A DNA stretch of 64,000 nt from Garicola koreensis (GTDB lineage Bacteria > Actinomycetota > Actinomycetes > Actinomycetales > Micrococcaceae), in contig NZ_JACIBT010000001.1 of assembly GCF_014195445.1 (NCBI RefSeq), positions 992,001-1,056,000 on the forward strand, in the 5' to 3' direction. The stretch's first letter is position 1. Each line of letters starts with the position of its first letter. Under the pieces are notes generated by a model. It was not told the origin of the DNA, made no database searches, and saw nothing but the letters and a program-made list of their open reading frames with translations. A program made the translations under genes and the position numbers. This document shows positions 38,542 through 47,813 of the stretch, piece after piece.

Positions 38542-38570
38542 GCAGGGTGGTTGAAAAGAGCAGGGTGGTT
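38542..38570. repeat. Short direct repeat upstream of the HGxxPAAW gene
   Basis: GCAGGGTGGTT occurs at 38542-38552 and again at 38560-38570, 18 nt apart. It lies in the only gap over 100 nt inside the trp array. It could be a regulatory element or chance; nothing else marks it. Confidence 0.35.
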
Positions 38571-38624
38571 AATTCTGCAGTCCATTCTGCCATGACCCGC
38601 CGACGTGGCGAATCAGCAGGCGCC

Positions 38625-39197
38625 CTAACTGCGCTCGGTGAGGTCGTCGCCTTCGCTGAGGCTGTCCCACAGGTCGTACTCGTCCGGCTCAGCAGTGTCT
38701 TCTGCGCCGCTGCGGCTGTACTTCTTCGACGCCTTCCGGTCCGGCCAGCGGTGGCCGACGCTCAGCAGCGCCGCCGAGGACCCCAGCATCAGCACCGCAC
38801 CCGCCGCGGCGATCCAGGCGCCGAAGCCCAGCTGATAGTTCTGCGCCGTCGTCGTGGTTCCGGTGAACTCTCCCACCACCGTCTCCGCCGCTCCGGCGGG
38901 ATCGATGAGCGCACCCACTGAGGTGTAGAGGGCCATTGCGGCGGCGATGACCAGCAGTCCGGCGATGATCCGGCGGCCGGTGCGCCCGGCGATGGTCACA
39001 GCCAGGGCGCCGGCCAGTCCCACCAGGCCCATCGCGGCAACCGTGTCGGCGGCCTCAGAGCCGGAGACGGAGACCGTCGAGACGGAGGAGGTCTCTCCGA
39101 GCCCCTCAGCGGAGACCCACGTCATGGTGGTGGAGAGCATCAGCGCGGCAGCACCGATCAGCGCGGTGAGGACCACATTGCGACGACTGAGCATCAA
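38625..39197 (-). CDS. Trp-operon-associated membrane protein (TIGR02234-like), copy 2
   Basis: A 190-residue protein with four predicted helices. TALIGAAALMLSTTMTWVSAEG is the first helix and outer loop typical of the tryptophan-operon-associated family. The two middle helices are short of charges, the fourth is FGAWIAAAGAVLMLGSSAALLSV, and the tail is basic then acidic (EYDLWDSLSEGDDL). It overlaps the preceding paralogue by 4 nt. Molecular function is unknown. Confidence 0.78.
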   Translation of the reverse strand: MMLSRRNVVLTALIGAAALMLSTTMTWVSAEGLGETSSVSTVSVSGSEAADTVAAMGLVGLAGALAVTIAGRTGRRIIAGLLVIAAAMALYTSVGALIDPAGAAETVVGEFTGTTTTAQNYQLGFGAWIAAAGAVLMLGSSAALLSVGHRWPDRKASKKYSRSGAEDTAEPDEYDLWDSLSEGDDLTERS

Positions 39198-39667
39198 GCA
39201 CCGCCTTCCGATTCGTCGTCCCAGCCCGGTGAGAACAGCAGTACGGCCAGGGCCCCGCTGATCAGCACCACGCTTCCGGCCAGACCGGCCCAGAGGCCGA
39301 CGCCGAGGGTATGGACATCACCGTCTGCGCCCAGTCTGGACAGTGCCGGGGCCGCAGCCTGTGCCGGGTCGAGCATCGCGACCACGGCAGCAGCCAGGGC
39401 GATCAGTCCGCCGCCCAGCAGCACTGCCGCCAGGGCTCCCCGCACCCAGCGGCGGGCCATGGTGATCAGCACCCCGCCGATGACGCCGATCACCCCGATG
39501 GTGCGCACCAGCGTGGTCATCTCCGCACCGGAGAGCGAGACGGCGGACTGACCGCCGCCGACGCTGACCCAGGTGAGCACCGAGGAGATCAGCAGCAGCA
39601 CCGCCCCGGCCTGGAGGACCAGGATGGTGTTGCGGCGCTGGAAGAAGTGGGCGAGGTGGCCGATCAT
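39194..39667 (-). CDS. Trp-operon-associated membrane protein (TIGR02234-like), copy 1
   Basis: A 157-residue four-helix membrane protein with the same plan as its neighbour: LVLQAGAVLLLISSVLTWVSVGG, a middle helix pair, and LGVGLWAGLAGSVVLISGALAVLLF. The ATG at 39667 overlaps the trpE stop as ATGA. The open frame continues far upstream only as trpE antiframe noise. Two adjacent copies of this family probably reflect a tandem duplication. Confidence 0.75.
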   Translation of the reverse strand: MIGHLAHFFQRRNTILVLQAGAVLLLISSVLTWVSVGGGQSAVSLSGAEMTTLVRTIGVIGVIGGVLITMARRWVRGALAAVLLGGGLIALAAAVVAMLDPAQAAAPALSRLGADGDVHTLGVGLWAGLAGSVVLISGALAVLLFSPGWDDESEGGA

Positions 39668-41217
39668 GTCAGCCTCCCTGCCGCCAGGACTGCCCGCAGC
39701 GGGGCGGCGGCCTTGTTGACGGTCTCCAGGCGCTCGGCGTCCTCGTCCGAGTCGGCGACGATCCCACCGCCGGACTGCACATACGCTCGCCCGCCCGCCA
39801 GCACGGCCGAGCGGATGGCGATGGCTGCGTCCATGCGCCCGGAGAGGTCGAAGTAGCCGACCACTCCCCCGTAGACGCCGCGGCCGGTGGGTTCCCACTG
39901 GTCCAGCAGCTGCAGGGCGCGCGGCTTCGGCGCCCCGGAGAGTGTTCCGGCGGGAAAGGTCCCCGCCAGCGCGTCGAAGGAGGAGGCGCCCGCCGCCAGC
40001 TTCCCCTGGACGTGACTGGTCATGTGCATCACGTGGCTGAACTTCTCCACCGCCATGAACCGGGTGACCTCCACGGAGCCGGGCTCGCAGACTTTGGCGA
40101 GGTCGTTGCGCGCTAAGTCCACCAGCATGAGGTGTTCGGCGCGCTCCTTTTCGTCGGCCAGCAGCTCGGCGGCCAGTTCGTCGTCCTGCACCGGATCTCC
40201 CCCGCGGGGCCGGGTGCCGGCGATGGGGTGGGTGATCACCCGCTGCTCGGCGTCCACCGTCACCAGCGCCTCCGGTGAGGCGCCGACCACCTGGTAGGGC
40301 TCTCCGTCGGGGGTCTGGAAGTGCATCAGGTACATGTAGGGGCTGGGGTTGAGCAGCCGCATCATCCGGTAGACCGCCAGCGCGTCCACACTGGTGGCGA
40401 CCTCGAACCGGCGCGAGATCACGATCTGGAAGACCTCACCGTCGACGATGGCCTGTTTGGCCCGCGTCAGCGTCGCCAGGTACTGCTGCTCGTCCCAGGT
40501 GTGCTCGACCTTGGTCGCCAGATCGGCCTCGACCAGCTCCCCCCAGTCCTGTGGGGCGGCTGAGACTTCCGCGGCCAATGGCTCATCCAGTGTGGCACGC
40601 ATGGCGTCCAGGCGGGCGAGCGCGTCGTCATAGGCTGCGGCCGCACCGGTGGCCCGGCCGTCGCGGTTGATCGCATTGGCGATCAGGGTGACCGTCCCGT
40701 CACGATTGTCGTGCACCGCTAAGTCTGAGATCAGGTTCATGGCCAGCTGGGGCAGCCCGACGTCGTCGACGGGCCCGCCGGGCAGCCGCTCCCACTGCCG
40801 GACCACGTCCCACCCGGCGTAGCCGACCAGCCCGGAGGACAGGTGCGGCAGCTGCCGGGTCAGGGCCCGGCCGTGATCGCCGGTGAGGAACTGAAGTGTC
40901 TGCTGCAGGACCTCGGCGGCGGTTCCGGACTCGGGGGCGCCGGCCGGAGGGTCCCCGATCCAGTGGGCGCGGCCGTCCTTCTCCGACAGGGTGGCCGCCG
41001 AGTTGACGCCGATGAAGCTGTGCCGGTCCCAGGCGGCCCCGGGGGCCGCCGACTCCATCAGGAAGGTGCCCGGCTCCCCCGCGGCCAGGGCGCGATAGAT
41101 GCTCAGCGGTGTGTGGCTGTCGGCCAGCACCTGCACCGAGACCGGAATCACCCGGTGATCGGCCGCCAGGTCGAGGAACTCCTCCCGGGTGGGTGAGACG
41201 ACGCCGAATTTATGCAT
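39664..41217 (-). CDS. trpE: Anthranilate synthase component I
   Basis: Converts chorismate plus glutamine-derived ammonia to anthranilate. It has 517 residues from the ATG at 41217. The N-terminal region has [14 protein letters not shown], containing the LLES-type tryptophan feedback element. The catalytic domain contains [37 protein letters not shown] and [15 protein letters not shown]. The start overlaps the hisI stop by 8 nt. The glutaminase partner TrpG is not in the window. Confidence 0.95.
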   Translation of the reverse strand: MHKFGVVSPTREEFLDLAADHRVIPVSVQVLADSHTPLSIYRALAAGEPGTFLMESAAPGAAWDRHSFIGVNSAATLSEKDGRAHWIGDPPAGAPESGTAAEVLQQTLQFLTGDHGRALTRQLPHLSSGLVGYAGWDVVRQWERLPGGPVDDVGLPQLAMNLISDLAVHDNRDGTVTLIANAINRDGRATGAAAAYDDALARLDAMRATLDEPLAAEVSAAPQDWGELVEADLATKVEHTWDEQQYLATLTRAKQAIVDGEVFQIVISRRFEVATSVDALAVYRMMRLLNPSPYMYLMHFQTPDGEPYQVVGASPEALVTVDAEQRVITHPIAGTRPRGGDPVQDDELAAELLADEKERAEHLMLVDLARNDLAKVCEPGSVEVTRFMAVEKFSHVMHMTSHVQGKLAAGASSFDALAGTFPAGTLSGAPKPRALQLLDQWEPTGRGVYGGVVGYFDLSGRMDAAIAIRSAVLAGGRAYVQSGGGIVADSDEDAERLETVNKAAAPLRAVLAAGRLT

Positions 41218-41545
41218 CCCCGACCTCCAGCTCACGGTCGGTGAAGCAGGTGGGCGTTCCGGTGTGGCAGGCGGGTCCGGTCTGATCGACCTGCAGCAGC
41301 ACTGTGTCGCCGTCGCAGTCGAGGCTGAGGCTGCGCACCTGCTGGATGTTGCCTGAGCTCTCACCCTTGACCCACAGTCTTCCGCGCGAGCGTGACCAGT
41401 AGGTGGCCCGCCGCGAGTTCAGGGTGGCCTCCAACGCCTCGGCGTTCATCCAGGCCAGCATGAGCACGTCCCCGGAGTCGGCCTCCTGGGCGATCACCGG
41501 TACCAGTCCGTCGTCGTTGTAGCTGACCTGCTCCAGTGTGCTCAT
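41210..41545 (-). CDS. hisI: Phosphoribosyl-AMP cyclohydrolase
   Basis: Third step of histidine synthesis, opening the purine ring of PR-AMP. It has 111 residues. [32 protein letters not shown], the metal-binding [15 protein letters not shown] and [10 protein letters not shown] are the family blocks. It is a separate HisI, not fused to HisE (43214-43477). The ATG overlaps the hisF stop. Confidence 0.95.
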   Translation of the reverse strand: MSTLEQVSYNDDGLVPVIAQEADSGDVLMLAWMNAEALEATLNSRRATYWSRSRGRLWVKGESSGNIQQVRSLSLDCDGDTVLLQVDQTGPACHTGTPTCFTDRELEVGDA

Positions 41546-42306
41546 CGGACGCTGTACCCCGCCTGCCGGATCTCGTCCTTGACGCGGGCGATCATGTCCA
41601 CCGGTCCGAAGTGGAAGAGGCTGGCCGCCAGCACGGCGTCGGCCCCGGCGGCGATCGCCGGCGGGAAGTGGCTGGGGTCCCCGGCTCCGCCGGAGGCGAT
41701 CAGCGGCACCCGGGTCACCGCCCGGGCTGCGGCGATCAGCTCAAGGTCGAAGCCGGCTTCGGTGCCGTCGGCGTCGATGGAGTTGAGCAGGATCTCGCCG
41801 ACCCCGCGCTCTGCGGCGTCGACGCACCACGCCAGCGCGTCGATGCCGGTGGAGGTGCGCCCGCCGTGGGTGGTGACCTCGAAGCCGGATGCGACGTCCG
41901 CAGACCGTGCCACATCGGCGCTGAGCACCAGCACCTGGGAGCCGAACCGGGCGACGATCTCGTTGATCACCTCGGGCCGGGACACTGCTGCGGTGTTGAT
42001 GGAGGCCTTATCGGCGCCGGATCGCAGCAGGGTTGCCACATCTTCGGCGGTGCGGACTCCGCCGCCGACGGTCAGCGGGATGAACACCTCCTCAGCGGTG
42101 CGCGAGACCATGTCATAGGTGGTCTCCCGGTCGCTGGAGGAGGCGGTGACGTCTAGGAAGGTCAGCTCATCGGCACCGGCCTGGTCATAGCGTGCGGCCA
42201 GCTCCACCGGGTCGCCGGCGTCGCGCAGGTTCTCGAAGTTGACCCCCTTGACCACCCGGCCGCTGTCGACGTCGAGGCAGGGGATCACACGTACGGCTAG
42301 GCTCAT
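41542..42306 (-). CDS. hisF: Imidazole glycerol phosphate synthase, cyclase subunit
   Basis: Uses ammonia from HisH to form imidazole glycerol phosphate and AICAR. It is a 254-residue TIM barrel. [20 protein letters not shown] carries the catalytic Asp near residue 11, and [34 protein letters not shown] (second catalytic Asp) and IASGGAGD follow. ATG at 42306 chosen; the extra open frame upstream is noise. HisH is not encoded here. Confidence 0.96.
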   Translation of the reverse strand: MSLAVRVIPCLDVDSGRVVKGVNFENLRDAGDPVELAARYDQAGADELTFLDVTASSSDRETTYDMVSRTAEEVFIPLTVGGGVRTAEDVATLLRSGADKASINTAAVSRPEVINEIVARFGSQVLVLSADVARSADVASGFEVTTHGGRTSTGIDALAWCVDAAERGVGEILLNSIDADGTEAGFDLELIAAARAVTRVPLIASGGAGDPSHFPPAIAAGADAVLAASLFHFGPVDMIARVKDEIRQAGYSVR

Positions 42307-42308
42307 GA

Positions 42309-43199
42309 TCAGATCCTGCACGCGTGGATCGTGGAGACCAGGATGGCGCGCGCACCCAGGTCGTAGAGTTCGTCCATCAGCTGGTTCGTGCGCTTGGCCG
42401 GCACCATGGAGCGCACTGCCACCCACCGCTCATCGGCCAGCGGGGAGATGGTGGGCGATTCCAGTCCGGGGGTCAGCGCCATGGCTTCGTCCAGGTTCTC
42501 CCGGCGGATGTCGTAGTCCATCATCACGTACTGCCGGGCCACCAGCACCCCGCGCAGCCGGCGGATCAGCCGCTGGGTGTCGCGCTCGATCGCTTGGGCG
42601 TCGTCGTGGGGCTTGCCGTTGCCGGCGATCAGGATGGCCTCCGACTCCATGATCGGGGCCCCGAAGGTCTCCATGCCGGCGGCCTTGAGCGTGTTGCCGG
42701 TCTCGACCACATCAGCGATGGCATCGGCGACGCCCAGGCGCACCGAGGATTCCACGGCGCCGTCGAGGTGGACGACCTCCACGTCGTCGATCCCCTGGGT
42801 TGCGAACCAGTTGGAGAGCAGTCCGTCATAGGTGGTGGCCACGCGTCGGCCGGCCAGCTCCTCGGCCGCCGTGAAGCTGCCCCGCGGGCCGGCGAGCCGG
42901 AAGGTGGAGCGGCCGAATCCCAGCCCCATGATCTCCTGGGCACCGGTCTCCACTGAGGCGTCCTGAAACAGGTCGCGGCCGGTCAGGCCCAGGTGCAGGA
43001 TCCCCGAGCCCACATAGACGGCGACGTCGCGGGGGCGCAGGTAGAAGAACTCGACTCCATTGACCTCGTCGACCAGGACCAGCTCGTTGCGGTCGCGGCG
43101 CTGCAGGTATCCGGCCTCGGAGAGCATATCCATCGCCGATTCGGAGAGCGATCCCTTATTCGGCACGGCGACCCGAAGCGTAGTGCGTGGTTCAGACAT
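42309..43199 (-). CDS. hisG: ATP phosphoribosyltransferase (long form)
   Basis: First committed step of histidine synthesis, joining ATP and PRPP. It has 296 residues, the long HisG form with a C-terminal ACT-like domain that senses histidine, so no HisZ is needed. [34 protein letters not shown] and the PRPP loop [19 protein letters not shown] are present. The ATG at 43199 starts 14 nt after hisE. Confidence 0.95.
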   Translation of the reverse strand: MSEPRTTLRVAVPNKGSLSESAMDMLSEAGYLQRRDRNELVLVDEVNGVEFFYLRPRDVAVYVGSGILHLGLTGRDLFQDASVETGAQEIMGLGFGRSTFRLAGPRGSFTAAEELAGRRVATTYDGLLSNWFATQGIDDVEVVHLDGAVESSVRLGVADAIADVVETGNTLKAAGMETFGAPIMESEAILIAGNGKPHDDAQAIERDTQRLIRRLRGVLVARQYVMMDYDIRRENLDEAMALTPGLESPTISPLADERWVAVRSMVPAKRTNQLMDELYDLGARAILVSTIHACRI

Positions 43200-43213
43200 G
43201 GGGTGGGTGTTCC

Positions 43214-43477
43214 TCACAGGTAGCGGTAGATGTCCTCGGGTGTGAGCCCCTTGGCGAGCATCATCACCTGCAGGTGGTAGATCAGCTGGGAGATCTCCTC
43301 GGCCGCCTCCTCGCGGCTTTCGTACTCCGCGGCCATCCACACTTCGGCGGCCTCCTCGACGATCTTCTTGCCGATCTGATGGGTGCCGGCGTCCACGGCG
43401 ACCACGGTCGAGGATCCGGCAGGGCGTTCGGCGATCTTCTGGCTCAGTTCGGCGAAGAGCTCATCGAAAGTTTTCAC
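43214..43477 (-). CDS. hisE: Phosphoribosyl-ATP pyrophosphatase
   Basis: Second step of histidine synthesis, hydrolysing PR-ATP to PR-AMP. It is an 87-residue all-helical MazG-like enzyme. [38 protein letters not shown] contains the acidic metal-binding cluster. It sits between ribH and hisG in the continuous minus-strand array. Confidence 0.95.
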   Translation of the reverse strand: MKTFDELFAELSQKIAERPAGSSTVVAVDAGTHQIGKKIVEEAAEVWMAAEYESREEAAEEISQLIYHLQVMMLAKGLTPEDIYRYL

Positions 43478-43494
43478 GCCCTCCAGCCTATGCC

Positions 43495-43995
43495 TTAAGC
43501 GTCCAGCTTCGCGATTTCCACCGCTGCGGACACACCGGCGTGCGCGGCTTCGAACCCCTTGTCCTCGGTGGAGGAGGCCAGCCCCGCCCGGTCCAGCGCC
43601 TGCTCCTCGGTGTCGCAGGTCAGCAGGCCGAAGCCCACGGGGGTGCCGGTGTCGATCGCCAGCCGGCTCAGGCCCTCAGTGGCGGCCGAGCAGACGTACT
43701 CAAAATGCGGAGTCCCGCCGCGGATCACAACACCCAGGGCGACGACGACGTCGTACTGCCGCGCCGCGTGAGCGGTGATCACCGGCAGCTCGAAGCTGCC
43801 CGGGGCCCGCAGCAGCGTGTAGTCGGTGAGGCCGACTGCCTCCAGGAACCGACCGGCCCCGGCGATGAGTCCCCCCATCACCGTGGTGTGCCACCGGGAG
43901 GCGACCACGGCCACCCGCAGGCCCAGGTCTTGGGCCGCCGCAGTCAGGTCCTTCAGCTCTGCCTCGCTGATCTGCACAGTGCCGGTGCCGCTCAT
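43495..43995 (-). CDS. ribH: 6,7-dimethyl-8-ribityllumazine synthase
   Basis: Penultimate step of riboflavin synthesis, condensing ribityl-aminouracil with 3,4-dihydroxy-2-butanone 4-phosphate. It has 166 residues. [30 protein letters not shown] and the catalytic His segment [13 protein letters not shown] are visible. The start overlaps the stop of the fused RibE-RibB-RibA gene by ATGA. Confidence 0.95.
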   Translation of the reverse strand: MSGTGTVQISEAELKDLTAAAQDLGLRVAVVASRWHTTVMGGLIAGAGRFLEAVGLTDYTLLRAPGSFELPVITAHAARQYDVVVALGVVIRGGTPHFEYVCSAATEGLSRLAIDTGTPVGFGLLTCDTEEQALDRAGLASSTEDKGFEAAHAGVSAAVEIAKLDA

Positions 43996-46019
43996 GGGTG
44001 GGCTGCTCCTTCGGTGGTGATTTCGCCCTGCTCCTGCAGCTGCAGGTGATCGAGCATATGGGCCATTCTGTCTCGCTTGGTGCGCAGGTAGCGCGCGTTG
44101 TCCCGGTGCACCACTCCGTTGGAGGGCACCTGCTCCACGGTGAGGCCCGTCGCGGCCAGCGCCTGGACCTTGGCCGGGTTGTTGGTCAGCAGCCGCAGCC
44201 GGCTCAGCCCGGCACTGTGCAGGATCGCCGCCGCGCCGGTGAAGTCGCGCAGCTCGGCGGCCAGGCCCAGCATCTCGTTGGCCTCCACCGTGTCGGCGCC
44301 GTCCTCCTGCAGCTTGTAGGCGCGCAGCTTATTGGCCAGCCCGATGCCGCGGCCCTCATGGCCGCGCAGGTAGAGCAGGTGTCCGCCTTCGCGCTCGATG
44401 GTCTCCAGCGCGGAGGTCAGCTGGGTGCCGCAGTCGCACCGGTGGGAGCCCAGCACGTCTCCGGTGAGGCACTCCGAATGCATCCGCACCAGGGGGTTGT
44501 CGGTCTCTGCCTGCTGCGCGGAGAGCAGAATGTGCTCGTGGCCGCTGAGATGTTCGGTCCACACCTGGGCGGTGAACACCCCGACGTCGGTGGGCAGGGT
44601 CACCTGGGGCCCGCCGGTGACCAGTTTGGCGGCCTCATCGTGGGGCTCCTCCCAGGAGGTCAGGTAGGACTCGCGCACGGCATCGGGGCTGGCGGTGCCG
44701 CCGCGGTACTCGATCAGGTCGGCGATGCTGATCAGCGCCAGCTCGTGGGCGTCGGCGAACTCCCGCAGCCCGGGCAGGCGCATCATGGTGCCGTCGTCGT
44801 GGACCAGCTCGCCGATCACCCCAACCTCCGGGTATCCGGCCAGCCGGCACAGGTCCACTGCGGCCTCGGTGTGCCCGTCGCGGCCCAGCACCCCCTCGGC
44901 GTCGGCGATCAGCGGGAATATGTGCCCGGGCCGGGTCAGCTGCTGCGGGCCGGTGCCGGGATCGGCCAGCGCCCGCGCGGTGATGGACCGGTCCTCGGCG
45001 CTGATGCCGGTGGAGGTGACCGCCGCGGCGTCGCAGCTGATGGTATAGGCGGTCCCCTTGGGGTCCTGGTTGCTGCGCGTCATCGGCGGCAGGCCCAGGT
45101 GCGCCGCCCGCTCAGCGCTCATTGGTGTGCACAGCACCCCCGAGGTGTAGCGGATGGTCATCGCCATCAGCTCTTGGCTCGCCACTGCCGCGGGGAAGAT
45201 CAGGTCGCCCTCGTTCTCCCGGTCAGCATCATCGACGACGACGACGGGCCGGCCCTGGGCGAGCTGGTTCAGGGCCACCTCAATGGGGTCGAGAATCGGC
45301 GCCGGGGTGTTCGGTGGGGTCACGGCGAGCAGGGCAGCGTCGTCGTCGTGCTCGATGACCTGTGTGCTCTGGGTGCTCTGTGTGCTCTGGGTGCTCTGGG
45401 TGCTCTGGGTGCTCTGGGCATCGAAGTTCAGCATCCGGCTGACGTATTTGGCCAGCACGTCGACTTCGATGTTGGCACCGTCGCCAAGTTGCTTGCCCCC
45501 CAGGGTGGTCTCGGCCAGCGTGGTGGGGATCAGCCCGACCTCGAACCAGGCCGCGCCGGCGTCCTCGCCGACCTCGGTGATGGTCAGGGAGACACCGTCG
45601 ACGGCGATGGAGCCCTTCTCTGCGATGAACTTGGCCACCTGGGCATCCACGCTGAAGCGGTGCCGGCCGTCGTTGTGGTCGCGCTCGACCAGTGTGGCCA
45701 TGCCGTCCACGTGGCCCTGGACCACATGGCCGTCCAGCCGCGCACCGGCGGGCAGGCAGCGCTCCAGGTTCAGCCGGTCACCGGCGGTCAGCTCGCCGAG
45801 GGTGGTGCGCTTCAGGGTCTCCTCGATCACCTCGACGGTGATCTGCTCGCCGGCGATCTCCACCGCGGAGACGCAGACCCCGTTGACGGCGATGGATCCG
45901 CCCAGCTCGAGGTCGGCGGTGTGGCCAGCGGCGTCGAAGGTGAGCCGCTCGACTCCCTTGACCGGGTCGGCGGTGCGCTCGAGGCAGCGACCGGTGCCGG
46001 TGATGATTCCGGTGAACAT
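43992..46019 (-). CDS. Trifunctional riboflavin synthase / DHBP synthase / GTP cyclohydrolase II (RibE-RibB-RibA fusion)
   Basis: A 675-residue single ORF carrying three riboflavin enzymes. Residues 1-200 are riboflavin synthase alpha with two lumazine-binding halves ([43 protein letters not shown]). Residues 201-219 are a linker of six Gln-Ser-Thr units. Residues about 244-450 are DHBP synthase ([41 protein letters not shown]). Residues about 455-675 are GTP cyclohydrolase II with zinc ligands in [20 protein letters not shown] and catalytic [10 protein letters not shown]. RibBA fusions are standard; addition of RibE to the same chain is unusual. ATG at 46019, one nt after the ribD stop. Confidence 0.92.
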   Translation of the reverse strand: MFTGIITGTGRCLERTADPVKGVERLTFDAAGHTADLELGGSIAVNGVCVSAVEIAGEQITVEVIEETLKRTTLGELTAGDRLNLERCLPAGARLDGHVVQGHVDGMATLVERDHNDGRHRFSVDAQVAKFIAEKGSIAVDGVSLTITEVGEDAGAAWFEVGLIPTTLAETTLGGKQLGDGANIEVDVLAKYVSRMLNFDAQSTQSTQSTQSTQSTQSTQVIEHDDDAALLAVTPPNTPAPILDPIEVALNQLAQGRPVVVVDDADRENEGDLIFPAAVASQELMAMTIRYTSGVLCTPMSAERAAHLGLPPMTRSNQDPKGTAYTISCDAAAVTSTGISAEDRSITARALADPGTGPQQLTRPGHIFPLIADAEGVLGRDGHTEAAVDLCRLAGYPEVGVIGELVHDDGTMMRLPGLREFADAHELALISIADLIEYRGGTASPDAVRESYLTSWEEPHDEAAKLVTGGPQVTLPTDVGVFTAQVWTEHLSGHEHILLSAQQAETDNPLVRMHSECLTGDVLGSHRCDCGTQLTSALETIEREGGHLLYLRGHEGRGIGLANKLRAYKLQEDGADTVEANEMLGLAAELRDFTGAAAILHSAGLSRLRLLTNNPAKVQALAATGLTVEQVPSNGVVHRDNARYLRTKRDRMAHMLDHLQLQEQGEITTEGAAHP
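45364..45417. repeat. Six 9-nt tandem repeats encoding the (QST)6 linker
   Basis: Unit GTGCTCTG[G/T] on the plus strand, starting at 45364, 45373, 45382, 45391, 45400 and 45409. On the coding strand each unit reads Gln-Ser-Thr. It joins the riboflavin synthase and DHBP synthase domains. A nine-base unit preserves frame whatever the copy number. Confidence 0.95.
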
Positions 46020-46020
46020 A

Positions 46021-47112
46021 TCAGTGGTCTCCTTTCGGCCCGGCCGGGGCAAGGTGGATGCAGACGTCGTTGTCCAGCAGGGTGACGGGGCCGCCGTCGG
46101 CGGTGTCGAGTTCGCAGCGCAGCCCCTGGGCCAGCGTGGTGACGCCGATGTCGGCCAGGCTGGCTCGTCCGGCTCCCAGGAGCAGCGGGGCGGTGTAGAC
46201 GAAGATCTCATCGACCAGGCCCGCGGCGAAGAACGCCGAAAGCACGCTCTGGCCGCCTTCGACGAGCACGTGCCGGACCGGGTGGCCGCTGTGGCCGGTG
46301 GCCGCCAGGGTGCGCAGCGCCTGCAGCGGCTCCCGGGTGCGCAGCTGCATCCATCCCTGACCTTCGGGTCTGCCGGCAGTGAGCTGCGCTTCTGCGGGGG
46401 TGGGCCGAAGACCCATCACGCAGCGCAGCGGCTGGTGCGGACTCGGTTCGCCGTCGTCGTCGCGGGCGTTGAGGCGGGGATCGTCGACCGCCGCCGTGTT
46501 GGTGCCCACGAGGATCGCGTCCACCCGCTGCCGGATGCGGTGGGTGTGGCTGCGGGAGGCCGCTGAGGTGATCCACTGGCTGGTGCCGTCGGCCGCGGCG
46601 ATGCGGGCGTCCAGGCTCTGCGCCATGTGAACGGTGACGAAGGGTCGGCCCTGCTGCTGGGCGAGGGTCCACCGGTGGTTGAGCCGCTCGGCTTCGGCTT
46701 CCAGCACCCCAACGGTGACCTCGGCTCCGCGCTGGCGCAGCAGCTGCGCTCCCCCGCCGTTTGCAGTCGGGTCGGTGGTGGCGCAGATGATCGTGGTGAT
46801 GGCCGCTGCCTCGATGAGTTCGGTGCAGGCGGGTTGGCGGCCGGCGTGTCGGCAGGGCTCCAGCGTCGTGTAGAGCGTGGTGGAGGAAAGGTCGGTGTAC
46901 CCGGCCGCGTATGCGGCGGTGATGGCATCGCGCTCAGCGTGGAATGTTCCGGCTCCGCGGTGGTGCCCGGTGGCGATCACTGTGCCGTCGTCGTCGGTGA
47001 TGATCGCTCCGACCAGGGGGTTCGCTCCCCGGTGGCCCAGCTCTGCGGCGTCGAGGGCGGCCTGCATGAGCGGCTGGTGGCCGGTGGTGGCGCAGATGTG
47101 GGCGTTGCCCAA
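46021..47112 (-). CDS. ribD: Bifunctional diaminohydroxyphosphoribosyl-aminopyrimidine deaminase / reductase
   Basis: Second and third steps of riboflavin synthesis. It has 363 residues. The N-terminal deaminase has the zinc motif TFHAERDAI and PCRHAGRQPAC; the C-terminal reductase has VTVHMAQSLDARIAAADG, AILVGTNTAAVDDPRLNAR and HVLVEGGQSVLSAF. The start is proposed as TTG at 47112, with AAGGAG 8 nt upstream and just past the FMN riboswitch. The first ATG in frame is inside the conserved domain, and the longer open frame lies in the riboswitch. Confidence 0.9.
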   Translation of the reverse strand: MGNAHICATTGHQPLMQAALDAAELGHRGANPLVGAIITDDDGTVIATGHHRGAGTFHAERDAITAAYAAGYTDLSSTTLYTTLEPCRHAGRQPACTELIEAAAITTIICATTDPTANGGGAQLLRQRGAEVTVGVLEAEAERLNHRWTLAQQQGRPFVTVHMAQSLDARIAAADGTSQWITSAASRSHTHRIRQRVDAILVGTNTAAVDDPRLNARDDDGEPSPHQPLRCVMGLRPTPAEAQLTAGRPEGQGWMQLRTREPLQALRTLAATGHSGHPVRHVLVEGGQSVLSAFFAAGLVDEIFVYTAPLLLGAGRASLADIGVTTLAQGLRCELDTADGGPVTLLDNDVCIHLAPAGPKGDH

Positions 47113-47128
47113 TGGACAGTCTCCTTCT

Positions 47129-47249
47129 GTGCTCCTCCCATCCAGACTCTGACTGTCGGTACCGGATTTCCACCGGTTCAACCAGTGCGCTTCGCACTGG
47201 GTCGCGGACTGTCACCGCCGGTTCGGACTTTCACCGATCCCGTAAGCAC
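47129..47249 (-). ncRNA. FMN riboswitch (RFN element)
   Basis: On the minus strand the conserved core is clear: GATCGGTGAAAGTCCGAACC, GGCGGTGACAGTCCGCGACCC, a variable hairpin (CAGTGCGAAGCGCACTG), GGTTGAACCGGTGGAAATCC, GGTACCGACAGTCAGAGTC and TGGATGGGAGGAGCAC. GTGCT at the 5' end pairs with AGCAC at the 3' end as P1. It lies between the tRNA array and ribD. The ribD ribosome-binding site is only a few nt past P1 and no separate terminator is seen, so translational control is likely. Confidence 0.95.
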
Positions 47250-47271
47250 GTAGAAACTATCTTGCCACAGA

Positions 47272-47314
47272 AAGAACGACGCCCGGAATCGTCATGACTC
47301 CGGGCGTCGTTCTT
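47272..47314 (-). terminator. Strong intrinsic-type terminator after the tRNA array
   Basis: A perfect 16-bp stem (47272-47287 with 47299-47314) around an 11-nt loop, followed on the minus strand by TTCTG. It separates the leftward tRNA operon from the FMN riboswitch. Confidence 0.8.
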
Positions 47315-47322
47315 CAGCTGCG

Positions 47323-47396
47323 AGCGGATGACGAGATTCGAACTCGCGACCCCCACCATGGCAAGGTGGTGCTCTAGCCAGCTGAGCTACATCCGC
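47323..47396 (-). tRNA. tRNA-Gly (anticodon GCC), copy 2
   Basis: 74 nt; acceptor GCGGATG/CATCCGC, anticodon loop CTTGCCA, T-loop GTTCGAATC. CCA is not encoded. Last tRNA of the array and identical to the copy at 47610-47683. Confidence 0.95.
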
Positions 47397-47415
47397 AAGA
47401 GGGTTCTACCCCTCG

Positions 47416-47487
47416 TGCGCGATACTGGGATCGAACCAGTGACCTCTTCCGTGTCAGGGAAGCGCGCTACCGCTGCGCTAATCGCGC
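47416..47487 (-). tRNA. tRNA-Val (anticodon GAC)
   Basis: 72 nt; acceptor GCGCGAT/ATCGCGC, D-arm AGCGCAGCGGTAGCGC, anticodon loop CTGACAC, T-loop GTTCGATCC. CCA is not encoded. Confidence 0.95.
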
Positions 47488-47527
47488 CTATGCATTTGTG
47501 TGCAGGCCCGGCGTCCCGGACCCAGCG

Positions 47528-47598
47528 AGGTGGGGACGGGAATCGAACCCGCGTACACGGCTTTGCAGGCCGTTGCCTCGCCATTCGGCCACCCCACC
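47528..47598 (-). tRNA. tRNA-Cys (anticodon GCA)
   Basis: 71 nt; acceptor GGTGGGG/CCCCACC, anticodon loop CTGCAAA, T-loop GTTCGATTC. CCA is not encoded. Confidence 0.95.
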
Positions 47599-47609
47599 GG
47601 GCTCCTGCG

Positions 47610-47683
47610 AGCGGATGACGAGATTCGAACTCGCGACCCCCACCATGGCAAGGTGGTGCTCTAGCCAGCTGAGCTACATCCGC
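47610..47683 (-). tRNA. tRNA-Gly (anticodon GCC), copy 1
   Basis: 74 nt; first gene of the leftward array. Identical in sequence to the tRNA at 47323-47396, including several flanking bases. Confidence 0.95.
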
Positions 47684-47813
47684 AGCGCCGACTTTCCAGC
47701 AGCCGGTCGACGACATGACACTTTAACTCAGTTTCGACGAGCGAGTCCAATCGCTGCTCAGCCGTCCCGGCAGACTGCGCTCACGTCCGGGGTCCGTGGG
47801 AGACTGCTGGACT

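Noticed and set aside
45364-45417. Tandem repeats considered as a CRISPR array
   Set aside because: Units are 9 nt, contiguous and in frame within a gene, with no spacers. No CRISPR array was seen anywhere in the window.
43998-46085. A 695-codon plus-strand open frame antisense to the rib fusion
   Set aside because: It is a shadow of the real gene with low-complexity GC-driven composition and no recognisable domain.
47323-47683. Prophage or integrative element attached at the tRNA array
   Set aside because: No integrase, no truncated tRNA copy and no phage structural gene were seen nearby.
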